Source: Palsa-459 sp035937595 (GTDB taxonomy: Bacteria; Actinomycetota; Acidimicrobiia; Acidimicrobiales; RAAP-2). From it: 19,815 bases of DNA. Below, one piece after another: positions 1 to 7,256 of this stretch (the first letter of the stretch is position 1; the number at the start of each line of letters is the position of its first letter). The position numbers were made by a program, and so were the translations under genes. The stretch lies in assembly GCA_035937595.1 (NCBI GenBank), contig DASZHS010000009.1:1-19815 (forward strand). Direction: 5' to 3'. The notes under the pieces were generated by a model. That model saw only the letters and a program-made list of their open reading frames with translations. It was not told the DNA's origin and did not search any database.

Positions 1-1259
1 ATGAGCTCGGTCGTCAGCATGAAGAGCGGCCGCATGTCCGGGTTGATGCCGCTCTGGAACAGGTGGTGCTGCCAGACGAAGAAGCTGAGCAGCGCCACGC
101 CGATCATCCCGGCGGCCGCGATCTTGTAGGCGAACAGGGGCTTCCTCGCGAAGACCGGCAGGATCTCCATCACGATCCCGAACCCCGGCAGCGCCATGAT
201 GTACACCTCGGGGTGGCCGAAGAACCAGAACAGGTTCTGCCACAAGAAGTTGCTCCCGCCGTGCTCGTTCACGAAGAACGCGGTCTGCGCGGTGCGGTCG
301 AGGACCCCGAAGAACCCCGCCATGATGAGCGTCGGCGTCGCCAAGGTGAGCAGCGCGCAGGTCGCCAGGATCCCCCAGACGAAGATCGGCACGCGGCTCC
401 AGGTCATGCCGGGCGCCCGGTAGTTGATGATCGTGCAGCCGAGGTTGAACCCGGCGGCGATCATCCCGATGCCGATGACCGCGAAGCCCACGAGGTAGGC
501 GTCCATGCCGGCCGCGGACTGGGTCTGCAGCGGCGCGTACCCCGTCCAACCGGTCACGAACCCGCCGAGGAACGGTGCGGACAGGATCACGAGGTACCCC
601 GCCTCGAAGACCCAGAACGAGAACGCCTCGACGCGCGGGAACGCCATGCGGCGCGAGCCGATCATGAGCGGGATGAGCCAGTTGCCGAACGAGCCGACGA
701 TGACCGAGGTCGCCATCATCATCATGATCGTGCCGTGCTCCGAGACGATCGAGACGTAGACGCCGGGCTCGAAGACGTGGTTCGTCGGGCTCAGCAGCTC
801 GGTGCGGATGAGCATCGCGAAGAGGCCGCCCGTGAAGAAGAACAGCAGGACGCCGACGGTGTACTGCAGGCCGACGACGTGGTGGTCCTCGGTCATCTTG
901 AAGTAGCGCGTCCAGGACGTGCTCGGCGCGGGCGGTGCCGGCTCGCGACCGACGAGCTTGAGGATCGGGTAGGTGAACGCCCCGATCCCCGCCAGCCAGC
1001 CGATCACCCCGAAGACCAGCGCGAGGACGGTCGCGACGTTGTTGACGCCGCTGTTCAGCGCGACCGGGTAGTTCCCCGCGATGACGTCGCCCAGCCAGCG
1101 GCCGAGGTAGAACCCCCCGATCGCCCCGCCGATGGCCCACAGGATGTTCGGGCGCAGCCACCCCGGGAGCGCGGAGATCCGCGACGGGTGCAGCGGCACC
1201 TCGCCGGGGTAGAAGCCCGACTCGGTCAGGGGGGCCTCGCTGCGGGTGTCGAGCGCCAT
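1..1259 (-). CDS. ctaD: cytochrome c oxidase subunit I, aa3 type (partial, 3' end outside window)
   Basis: Catalytic heme-copper subunit of the terminal oxidase, in the cytoplasmic membrane, reducing O2 and pumping protons. The frame is open from ATG at 1259 to the window edge, giving the first 419 residues. Visible: SEHGTIMMMM with H175 as likely heme a ligand; NWLIPLMIGSRRMAFPRV; FGHPEVYIMALPGFG with CuB ligand H349, the proton-path E351 of A1-type oxidases and the cross-linked tyrosine Y353; and the CuB pair H398-H399 in WQHHLF. About 100 residues precede the usual TDH-like start of subunit I (here TEDHHVVG at 123-130) and hold two probable membrane helices (about 36-58 and 75-98). GAGGGAG lies a few bases upstream of the ATG. 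It follows ctaC after a 37-bp gap, so co-transcription is likely. The family call is secure; the last helices and the stop are not seen. Confidence 0.97.
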   Translation of the reverse strand, partial: MALDTRSEAPLTESGFYPGEVPLHPSRISALPGWLRPNILWAIGGAIGGFYLGRWLGDVIAGNYPVALNSGVNNVATVLALVFGVIGWLAGIGAFTYPILKLVGREPAPPAPSTSWTRYFKMTEDHHVVGLQYTVGVLLFFFTGGLFAMLIRTELLSPTNHVFEPGVYVSIVSEHGTIMMMMATSVIVGSFGNWLIPLMIGSRRMAFPRVEAFSFWVFEAGYLVILSAPFLGGFVTGWTGYAPLQTQSAAGMDAYLVGFAVIGIGMIAAGFNLGCTIINYRAPGMTWSRVPIFVWGILATCALLTLATPTLIMAGFFGVLDRTAQTAFFVNEHGGSNFLWQNLFWFFGHPEVYIMALPGFGIVMEILPVFARKPLFAYKIAAAGMIGVALLSFFVWQHHLFQSGINPDMRPLFMLTTEL

Positions 1260-1296
1260 CAGGCCGCTCCCTCTGTCGTGGCCGTGGGACCGGCCA

Positions 1297-2277
1297 TCAG
1301 CCGCCGCCCGCCGGTGTCTGCGCCCCGTAGGTCTCGACGGGGCTGTAGGGATCCTTCGTGTCGGGGTAGTAGCCGCCGTCCGCGCCGTTCGCGTCGGGCA
1401 CGTAGCTGTACGCGAACGGTGGGAGCAGCTTGGTGTTCTGCGCGAGCATGGCCTCGGTCGAGGTCGCCCAGGACTCGAAGGCCGCCTTGGAGACGACCTG
1501 GCCCTCGTTGTACATCGCGCCGTGCCACAGCCCGCACAGCTCGTTGCAGCGAACGATGAAGTAGCCCTGCTGCACCGGGGTGGTGAACGCAACGTTGTCC
1601 GACGAGGGGTTGGCGTCGGCCTTCACGCCCAGCTGGTACGCCCAGAACGAGTGGATGACGTCGAGGGACGTCACGTGGAACGCGATCGAGGTGTTGACCG
1701 GCACGATCAGCTGGTTCGTCTCGAACCCACCGAAGCTCGGGTAGCGGTACGTCCACTTCCACTGCTGGCCGATGACCTGGACCTGGAGGACGTCCTTCGA
1801 CGCAGGCGTCCAGAGCGGGGTGGGGCCCTGGCCGCCGCCCGAGCCCTCCGGCTGGATCAGCTCGTAGGTCCCGAAGCCGGCCAGGAAGAGCACGATCACC
1901 GTCGTGATCACGATCCAGGTCGACTCGATGGGGCCGCTGCCGCGCGAGCCGGGGCCGGCGACGGGGTCCGGGCCGCCCTTCGAGGCCCGGAACGACACGA
2001 CGGCGTAGAGCATGTACACCCACACGCCGATGAGGACCGGCAGGGCGAGCACGATGAGGACGTTGAAGTCGAACGCGGCCCCGATGGCGGTGTCCGTCAT
2101 CCTCCCCGGCGGGACGTGCGGTCCGACCAGCTTGATCCACACGACGTCGGCGGCGACCGACAGCACCACCCAGATGACGCCGATCCGCAGCCAGTCCCGG
2201 CCGCCACCTCGGCGCGCACGCGGCGGCGGCGGCGCGGCGGCCGCGGGCGGTCCAGGGGGCGGCGGCTCCGTCGTCAT
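1297..2277 (-). CDS. ctaC: cytochrome c oxidase subunit II with complete CuA site
   Basis: Subunit II receives electrons from cytochrome c at its binuclear CuA centre and passes them to subunit I. The protein is 326 aa from ATG at 2277. After a proline-rich N terminus it has three probable membrane helices (about 31-50, 72-96 and 119-138), one more than classical two-helix subunit II. The cupredoxin domain then carries QQWKWTYRYP (171-180), H209 in VIHSFW, and the CuA signature CNELCGLWHGAM, giving C244, E246, C248, H252 and M255. All CuA ligands are present. No heme-binding CxxCH is fused to the C terminus, so this is not a caa3-type fused subunit. The ATG overlaps the stop of the preceding gene as ATGA, indicating translational coupling; a longer upstream reading would run through that gene and is not credible. 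Confidence 0.97.
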   Translation of the reverse strand: MTTEPPPPGPPAAAAPPPPRARRGGGRDWLRIGVIWVVLSVAADVVWIKLVGPHVPPGRMTDTAIGAAFDFNVLIVLALPVLIGVWVYMLYAVVSFRASKGGPDPVAGPGSRGSGPIESTWIVITTVIVLFLAGFGTYELIQPEGSGGGQGPTPLWTPASKDVLQVQVIGQQWKWTYRYPSFGGFETNQLIVPVNTSIAFHVTSLDVIHSFWAYQLGVKADANPSSDNVAFTTPVQQGYFIVRCNELCGLWHGAMYNEGQVVSKAAFESWATSTEAMLAQNTKLLPPFAYSYVPDANGADGGYYPDTKDPYSPVETYGAQTPAGGG

Positions 2278-2990
2278 GCGACCTTCATGAAGCCGCCCAT
2301 GTAGCCCACGGTCTGCATCGGGCCGGCGTTGCCGAACAGCCAGGCGAGCCCGCACGGCACGAAGCACTGCCACGCGTAGTTGCCCGGTCCCTTCGGGGTG
2401 ATGAAGGAGAACTGGACCTTGTTGTGCACGTAGGCCGTCGACGTCGGATCACACGGGGCAGCGGCGCAGAGCGTGGCCGTCCCGGCGTTGGCGTAGAGCG
2501 GCACGCTGATGCCGAGCGTCGGGATCGAGAACGTGTGCCCCACGCCGTTGCCGTTCGGGTCGTTGGAGTTGATGACCGAGAAGGGCTTCCCGTTGAGGAC
2601 GGCCGGCGACGGGTCGCCCACCGCCGGCCCCTTGCCGGTCGCCGGGTCGACAGTCCCGGTGACCTGGCCGATCTGCTGGTTGCGCAGCGGGCTGCCCGAG
2701 TCGAACTGGTAGATGGTGACGTTCACCTGAGTGTTCGTGGGCACCTGGAACATCGTGGTGTGCACCCACTGGCCCTGGGGGTTCTCGATGAGGTACGAGA
2801 CCCACGTCGGGTGCGGACCCGAGCCGAACGAGCCCACGGTCTGCATCGCCACGTTCACCTGGCCGTTCGGGCCCTTGGTGAAGGACAGCTCCTGTGGCGA
2901 GCTCAGCAGGGCCCGCACGCCCGCACCGAAGCCCCCGAGGGCGAGCACGAAGAGGACCAGTGTGATGGCGAGGCGAGCCCCCTTGCCCAC
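2274..2990 (-). CDS. membrane-anchored cupredoxin-like protein with incomplete CuA-type site
   Basis: 238 aa from GTG at 2990. One N-terminal membrane anchor (about 5-29) is followed by an exported beta-rich domain. Seen: GHTFSIP with H152, then YAWQCFVPCGLAWLFG with C209 and C213, and GPMQTVGYMGGFM near the end. This resembles the C-terminal metal loop of cytochrome oxidase subunit II, but between the two cysteines the CuA glutamate is missing, and the position of the CuA histidine (four after the second Cys) is W217. M225 lies further on. A second cysteine pair (C175, C180) could form a disulfide. Purine-rich GAAGGGGGG lies just upstream of the GTG. An earlier in-frame TTG at 3113 falls on the -35 box of the promoter and is rejected. 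It leads ctaC-ctaD and overlaps ctaC by four bases. The role is unknown; copper delivery, an accessory subunit or electron transfer are possible. Confidence 0.85.
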   Translation of the reverse strand: MGKGARLAITLVLFVLALGGFGAGVRALLSSPQELSFTKGPNGQVNVAMQTVGSFGSGPHPTWVSYLIENPQGQWVHTTMFQVPTNTQVNVTIYQFDSGSPLRNQQIGQVTGTVDPATGKGPAVGDPSPAVLNGKPFSVINSNDPNGNGVGHTFSIPTLGISVPLYANAGTATLCAAAPCDPTSTAYVHNKVQFSFITPKGPGNYAWQCFVPCGLAWLFGNAGPMQTVGYMGGFMKVA

Positions 2991-3008
2991 GGGACCCCCC
3001 TTCGGTCT

Positions 3009-3048
3009 CCGCCGGTGCCCCACGCAACCGGCGGCGACGCCCGTGGGG
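3009..3048 (-). promoter_or_regulatory. two interleaved inverted repeats in the leader of the oxidase operon
   Basis: In the predicted 5' leader, CCCCACG (3048-3042) can pair with CGTGGGG (3024-3018), seven bp. CCGCCGGT (3034-3027) can pair with ACCGGCGG (3016-3009), eight bp. The arms interleave, so they form either two alternative hairpins or an H-type pseudoknot. The single base (3017) between the last two arms makes a full-length pseudoknot sterically doubtful. The element ends six bases before the ribosome-binding stretch. Regulation is inference; the GC-rich background raises the odds of chance pairing. Confidence 0.4.
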
Positions 3049-3084
3049 ACTGCACACACCCCCACGTGCGCTCTCTCTTGGCGG

Positions 3085-3113
3085 ACTATATGACGCCGCC
3101 GGGGGGGATTCAA
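3085..3113 (-). promoter_or_regulatory. near-consensus housekeeping promoter for cupredoxin-ctaC-ctaD
   Basis: On the minus strand, TTGAAT (3113-3108) and TATAGT (3090-3085) are separated by exactly 17 bases. This is the best sigma70-like promoter in the window and stands out in very GC-rich DNA. The predicted transcription start is near 3078, giving a leader of roughly 88 nt before the GTG at 2990. The oxidase structural genes can thus be transcribed separately from the ctaG/SCO genes upstream. Confidence 0.72.
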
Positions 3114-3168
3114 TCATCGATGCCCCGTGACGTCTTCGGCGACGGCGTCGCACCGCCACGAGCGCTCC

Positions 3169-3186
3169 GGTGACCGGGGCGTCACC
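3169..3186 (-). repeat. inverted repeat GGTGAC-N6-GTCACC at the end of ctaG
   Basis: A perfect 6-bp stem with a 6-base loop touches the last base of the ctaG stop codon. There is no T-run, so a classical intrinsic terminator is not supported. The arm GGTGACCGG is also found in the inverted repeat before ctaG. Confidence 0.3.
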
Positions 3187-4085
3187 TACGAGAGGCCGCG
3201 GAACTCCTGGAGATCGAGCGCCGGGTCGCGGTGGAAGATCCGGTCGACGGCGTCGGCGATCCCGCCCTCCCGGTCGATGGCGCGGCGCAGCACGACGATG
3301 AGGGCCGGGACCGCCCAGAAGTCGCCGCACACCCACAGGATCGCCGCGCCCAGCTGCTGGTCGGCGAACGGGGACATGGTGACGCCGGGCACGTGGGCGT
3401 AGACGTGGTACCAGCTCGTCGACGTGAAGATGCTGAGCGACATCGCGAGCACGAACATGACGACGTTCGTCGAGATGATCGCGCCGGCCTGGAACAGGGT
3501 CGACGCCTTGAGGCGGAATGGGTGCGAGGGGATGATCACGAGCCAGAACAGGACCCCGGTGACGAAGAAGCTCGCGTGCATCAGCCAGATGTGGATCAGC
3601 TGGCTCTGCTCGGACGCGTCGAACAGCGACGGGACGTGCCAGACGACCATCACGACGTTGAACGAGAGGACCGCGAACCACGGCGACCCCACCACGCGTC
3701 CGACGCGACGCAGGGCCGGCGACCACGACGCGAGGAGGAGGAACCTCCCGACTCGGCGCCGTGCGCCGACCGGGAGCGCGTGCAGGAGCGGGATCCACGG
3801 CGCCCCCGCGACGATGAGGACCGGCGCGAGGAACGCGATCAACAGGTGCTCGACCATGTGGACGTAGAAGTAGTCCGACGCCCAGTAGTCGATCGGCGAG
3901 ACGACCGCGACGAGCAGGGCGGCGAGCCCGGCGTAGAAGAACAGCGAGTTGAGGCGCCGGCGCCGGGTTCGCGCAGGGATCGAGCGGCGCTTCAGGCGAG
4001 CAAGCCCGGCCTCGTTGGCCACGACGAGGGCCGTGCACACGATGACGAACGGGTCGTACGACCAGTTGTCGAGGACGTAGTGCAC
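3186..4085 (-). CDS. ctaG: caa3_CtaG family oxidase assembly factor, polytopic membrane protein
   Basis: 299 aa from GTG at 4085, with GGGGAG eight bases upstream. It is hydrophobic almost throughout, with about seven predicted membrane helices. Motifs typical of the caa3_CtaG family are visible: HMVEHLLIAFLAPVLIVAGAP near residue 76, with its histidines at the membrane, VVWHVPSLFD in the middle, and HIWLMHASFFVTGVLFW. Bacillus CtaG is needed to form active caa3 oxidase, probably at the CuB centre; this family is unrelated to Cox11. It lies between the SCO-type chaperone and the oxidase subunits, which supports an assembly role. The C terminus (DRIFHRDPALDLQEF) is soluble. A 195-bp gap with its own promoter separates it from the downstream structural genes, so the two blocks may be expressed separately. 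Confidence 0.9.
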   Translation of the reverse strand: MHYVLDNWSYDPFVIVCTALVVANEAGLARLKRRSIPARTRRRRLNSLFFYAGLAALLVAVVSPIDYWASDYFYVHMVEHLLIAFLAPVLIVAGAPWIPLLHALPVGARRRVGRFLLLASWSPALRRVGRVVGSPWFAVLSFNVVMVVWHVPSLFDASEQSQLIHIWLMHASFFVTGVLFWLVIIPSHPFRLKASTLFQAGAIISTNVVMFVLAMSLSIFTSTSWYHVYAHVPGVTMSPFADQQLGAAILWVCGDFWAVPALIVVLRRAIDREGGIADAVDRIFHRDPALDLQEFRGLS

Positions 4086-4103
4086 GCTCGGCTCCCCGTC
4101 GAG

Positions 4104-4135
4104 GTGACCGGTGCGGTCACGGGCATGGTACCGGT
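4104..4135. repeat. short inverted repeats upstream of ctaG
   Basis: GTGACCG-gtg-CGGTCAC is a perfect 7-bp inverted repeat with a 3-base centre at 4104-4120. The self-complementary hexamer ACCGGT occurs at 4107-4112 and again at 4130-4135. The elements sit in the 60-bp gap between the lipoprotein stop and the ctaG start. They could be an operator or a hairpin between the cistrons; there is no T-run. Confidence 0.35.
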
Positions 4136-4145
4136 GACGCTCTGA

Positions 4146-5282
4146 TCAGTTGGACGACCCGCTCGCGATGGGGATGACGAGGCGCTGCGCCGCGCGCCAC
4201 CCGTGCACCGACGCGTCGAGCACGACGAGCGTCGCGCCGTTGACGGCGAGGGCTTGGAAGCCGCCGCTCGGCGCCGCCACGACGTCGACGACGTCGCTCG
4301 GCAGCGCGGGCAGCGCGGTCCAGCCACGGTCGCTGGGCCCGATCGCGTAGGCGTCGGGCGTGTCGCCCGCCGATCGGACGACCACGATGGCGGCGCCGTC
4401 GGACCCTTGGGACGTCGAGGACACCGTGTCGCCGCGGGCGAGGACGAGGTGGGGCGTCGTCGTCCACGATCCGAGCCCGTTGGGGCTCCTCGCGACCACG
4501 ACGGCGCGGCTGCCGCGCCAGTGCGTCTCGAGGATCGTCACGATCCCGCTCGAGGTGGCGGACAGCCGGAGCACGGCGTCGTCGATGCCCGCGGAGATCG
4601 AGCCTGCGAGGTGCCAGGTGCCGCGTCGCCACACGGCGACGGGCACCCGCGCGCCGTGGGCGCACTGCCCGCCCACGAGCACCGAGCCGGCGGGGCCGAG
4701 GGCCACGGCCCGCAGCGTCCTGAGCCCGCAGCCCGACCCGCCCGTTGCCGAGGCGATCCGCGCGCCGTCGGCCATCGTGCTCCACGCCGACAGGTCGCCC
4801 TGGCTCACGACGACCGTGCCGCCGTCCGAGGTGAGCAGCGCGACGTGTCGTCCGCTCGTCGCGGCCGCCACCGCGTCGGCGGAGGCGACGACACCTCCGG
4901 GGAGGATCCCGGTCGACCAGGTCGCACCACGGTCCGATGTGTCGGCGACCGGGGAGAACCGCAGGTTGGCGGAGGGCACGACGGTGGTGGAGACCGACGT
5001 CGCGGTGACGACGGCGCCGACCACGCCGCCGTTGGTCGCCACGCCCGGAGGGGTGAGGAGCACCCAGCCGCTGCGCCCGCGGGCGAAGAGCTCCCAGATC
5101 GTGCTCGCCGGCGTGCTGAGGTTGCCCATCGGCGCGGAGGCGAGCGCGATGCCGGGCGCGCTCGCGGCACCGGCGAGCGGCGCCGCCGCTTCGGGCGTCG
5201 ACGACGGCGAGGACCCGCATCCCGCGAGGACCACGGCGCCGAGGATCGAGGCCGCGGCCAGCACCTGGCGGCGCGGCGTCAC
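4146..5282 (-). CDS. secreted lipoprotein with BNR/Asp-box-like beta-propeller features
   Basis: 378 aa from GTG at 5282. The N terminus is a lipoprotein signal: TPRRQ, a hydrophobic stretch, then LAGC with the lipidated cysteine at 22. The rest is Ser/Thr/Ala/Val-rich with regularly spaced beta-like segments and no membrane helix. One good Asp-box, TSDRGATW (115-122), and weaker echoes such as TSDGGTVV and PSDRGWTALP suggest a sialidase/BNR-type propeller, which does not by itself imply glycosidase activity. The GTG overlaps the stop of the SCO-fusion gene as GTGA, so the two are probably translated together. Context suggests an extracytoplasmic partner of oxidase biogenesis, or simply operon hitch-hiking. 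I cannot name the family. Confidence 0.8.
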   Translation of the reverse strand: MTPRRQVLAAASILGAVVLAGCGSSPSSTPEAAAPLAGAASAPGIALASAPMGNLSTPASTIWELFARGRSGWVLLTPPGVATNGGVVGAVVTATSVSTTVVPSANLRFSPVADTSDRGATWSTGILPGGVVASADAVAAATSGRHVALLTSDGGTVVVSQGDLSAWSTMADGARIASATGGSGCGLRTLRAVALGPAGSVLVGGQCAHGARVPVAVWRRGTWHLAGSISAGIDDAVLRLSATSSGIVTILETHWRGSRAVVVARSPNGLGSWTTTPHLVLARGDTVSSTSQGSDGAAIVVVRSAGDTPDAYAIGPSDRGWTALPALPSDVVDVVAAPSGGFQALAVNGATLVVLDASVHGWRAAQRLVIPIASGSSN

Positions 5283-7117
5283 AAGGCGAGGACGCGCTGG
5301 ACCTCGGCGGCGACGAGCGTCGACAACGACGACGCCGTCGCCGTCGTGTTGCCCGGGTCGCTCTGGATGACCGATCGGACCGCCCCGGCCCGGTCGATGA
5401 CGTAGATCAGGTCGCTGTGCAACGCCATGACACCGTCGACGCCCTTGGCGACCGAGACCCCGTAGTCGATCCACAGTGCGTTCAGCTGGTCGAGCGGCCC
5501 GGTCACGAACTCCCAGTTCCGAAGCGTCGTGAGCTGCTCTTGCCGGTCGAAGGCGACGAGCGCGCTGCGTGCGAGGTACGTGGGGTTCGCGTCGATCGCC
5601 ACCAGGGTCACGCATGACGCGGCATCGCCCAGCTGGGCGTCCGCGTTGCGCAGCTGCTGGGCGATCAGGGGACAGTCCGACGAGCAGAGCGGATCGAGGA
5701 ACGTGAGGACGACGACGCGCCCGCGGAGCTCGTCGAGTGCCACGTGCCGTCCGTGTTGGTCGGTCAGCGAGAACGACCACGCCGGGAAGTCGACGTGGTT
5801 GGGCGACCCGTTGACCGCCTCGGTCAGGATCGGATCGGCTCGAGGGTTCGCCGCGGCGAGCGCCATCGGGGCGGCGCCGATGACCACGATCGCCCCCGCG
5901 AGGACCGCACCGGCGACCTGGAGGAGGTACGCGGGCGTCCATCCCCGCCAGCCCGAGCGAGCCCGCGCGCCGTCGCGCGCGGCGTCGGCCGCCACCGACG
6001 GCGTCACGGCGGTCGCGGGGACCATCGCGAGGTACCCGGTGCCGAGCAGGAAGGCGGTCGGCACCATCGAGTTGGGGTCGGTTCCGACGCCGCCGAAGAA
6101 GCCGTAGTCCTGGACGAGCACCCAGTCCGCCAGGCACACGACGATGCCCACGACGACACCCACACCCGCGATCCGGCGATGCCCCGTGAGCAGGCAGGTC
6201 CCGACGCCGAGGAGCAGCAGCACGATCACGAGGTTCACGCCGAAGCCGTGCTGGGCGTCGAAGGCGGCGAAGGACCGGATCGCTGCGGCGAGGGGCGACG
6301 GCTGGGGAGCGCCCGACATCGCGCTCGCCATCGCGGCGAGCGGGTTCTCCGCCGTGTGCGCGGTCGCCGCGCCGTTCCAGGTGCCCCGTCCCGGCCATGC
6401 CTGCAGGACGGCCATCGCGACGAAGAGCGCCCCGAGCCCGCGGAGCATCCAACGTCCGATGGCGCCGCTGCGCCAGGCCGCCTCAGGGAGCGCGATCAGG
6501 AGTCCGGCGACGACGTAGTAGAGGGCGGCACCCGGCAGGCCGAACAGCCAGCTCGCCCCCGGGGTGAACAGCCCTCCCACCGCCTCGCCGAAGACCCAGA
6601 CCACCAGGCCCCAGCCGACGGTCGCCAAGCCGGCGCTGCGCGACCACCATCCCCGCGGGGCGACGAGCAGCCCGATGCCGACGCCGATCTGGATCCACAC
6701 CGCCGACGTCGCGGCGATAATCGGGTGGTTGGACCAGATCGTCACCCCGAAGTTGACGACGTGCTGCACCCAGCCCGGCGCCCCTCCTGCGGCGGGTGAG
6801 AGCACCCCGCTCGGAAGTCCGAGCGGCATCGCGGGCTGGAGCTGCAGCAGTCCGTCGAACGTCCAGAGGGCGCCGAAGAGAAGGCGCAGGACAAGGCGGG
6901 CGCGTGGCTCGGGCGGCGCGGCCTCGCCGTCGGTCGCCTCGAGCAGGTCGCCGGACGCCGCGGCGCGGCGGAACTGGACGGACCGTGCGAGGTTCCAGGC
7001 GAGGGAGAGCACCACGACGACGGCGAAGATGACGAGGAGCTGGGTGAGCAGCGAGCTGTGAAACGCGGCGAGCACGAGGGGGTCGTTGAGCCGGATCCCC
7101 CGGTTCATGCCCGTCAC
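5279..7117 (-). CDS. SCO1/SenC-type copper chaperone fused to an N-terminal polytopic membrane domain
   Basis: 612 aa from GTG at 7117, six bases after GGAG. An ATG at 7108 and a TTG at 7129 are alternatives. Residues 1-435 are a membrane domain with roughly nine or ten helices, including LWTFDGLLQLQPAMP, reminiscent of DoxX-like actinobacterial membrane proteins. Residues 436-612 form a thioredoxin-fold SCO domain: VVVLTFLDPLCSSDCP with the copper-binding CxxxC (C478, C482), and the third ligand H567 in MALHSDLIYVIDRAG. SCO proteins deliver copper to CuA of subunit II, and a complete CuA subunit is encoded downstream. Canonical SCO proteins have a single membrane anchor, so the large N-terminal domain is unusual. 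The stop overlaps the following lipoprotein gene by four bases. The C-terminal call is secure; the function of the membrane part is unknown. Confidence 0.88.
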   Translation of the reverse strand: MTGMNRGIRLNDPLVLAAFHSSLLTQLLVIFAVVVVLSLAWNLARSVQFRRAAASGDLLEATDGEAAPPEPRARLVLRLLFGALWTFDGLLQLQPAMPLGLPSGVLSPAAGGAPGWVQHVVNFGVTIWSNHPIIAATSAVWIQIGVGIGLLVAPRGWWSRSAGLATVGWGLVVWVFGEAVGGLFTPGASWLFGLPGAALYYVVAGLLIALPEAAWRSGAIGRWMLRGLGALFVAMAVLQAWPGRGTWNGAATAHTAENPLAAMASAMSGAPQPSPLAAAIRSFAAFDAQHGFGVNLVIVLLLLGVGTCLLTGHRRIAGVGVVVGIVVCLADWVLVQDYGFFGGVGTDPNSMVPTAFLLGTGYLAMVPATAVTPSVAADAARDGARARSGWRGWTPAYLLQVAGAVLAGAIVVIGAAPMALAAANPRADPILTEAVNGSPNHVDFPAWSFSLTDQHGRHVALDELRGRVVVLTFLDPLCSSDCPLIAQQLRNADAQLGDAASCVTLVAIDANPTYLARSALVAFDRQEQLTTLRNWEFVTGPLDQLNALWIDYGVSVAKGVDGVMALHSDLIYVIDRAGAVRSVIQSDPGNTTATASSLSTLVAAEVQRVLAL

Positions 7118-7256
7118 GACGCGCTCCAACGTCGGGCCCGCCGCCGGGCGGGTGCGTGGGACCGGTGCCGGTCGACGTCACGAGGCGCCACGTGCTGGGA
7201 CTCTACGCGGGGTGCCGGGCGGTCCCGGTGCCGTGCGCCGCACCGTGCTCCCTCCG

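Noticed and set aside
63..1559. 498-codon open frame on the plus strand
   Set aside because: Antisense to ctaD and the end of ctaC; Arg/Asp/His-rich composition typical of the shadow of a high-GC gene, no domain.
2991..3113. N-terminal extension of the cupredoxin-like protein to a TTG at 3113
   Set aside because: The extension is coded by the promoter and hairpin leader and is not signal-like; the GTG at 2990 has a purine-rich site and begins right at the membrane anchor.
7118..7256. Promoter pair in the divergent gap, e.g. TAGAGT at 7205-7200 on the minus strand
   Set aside because: No matching -35 at a proper distance; too weak to list.
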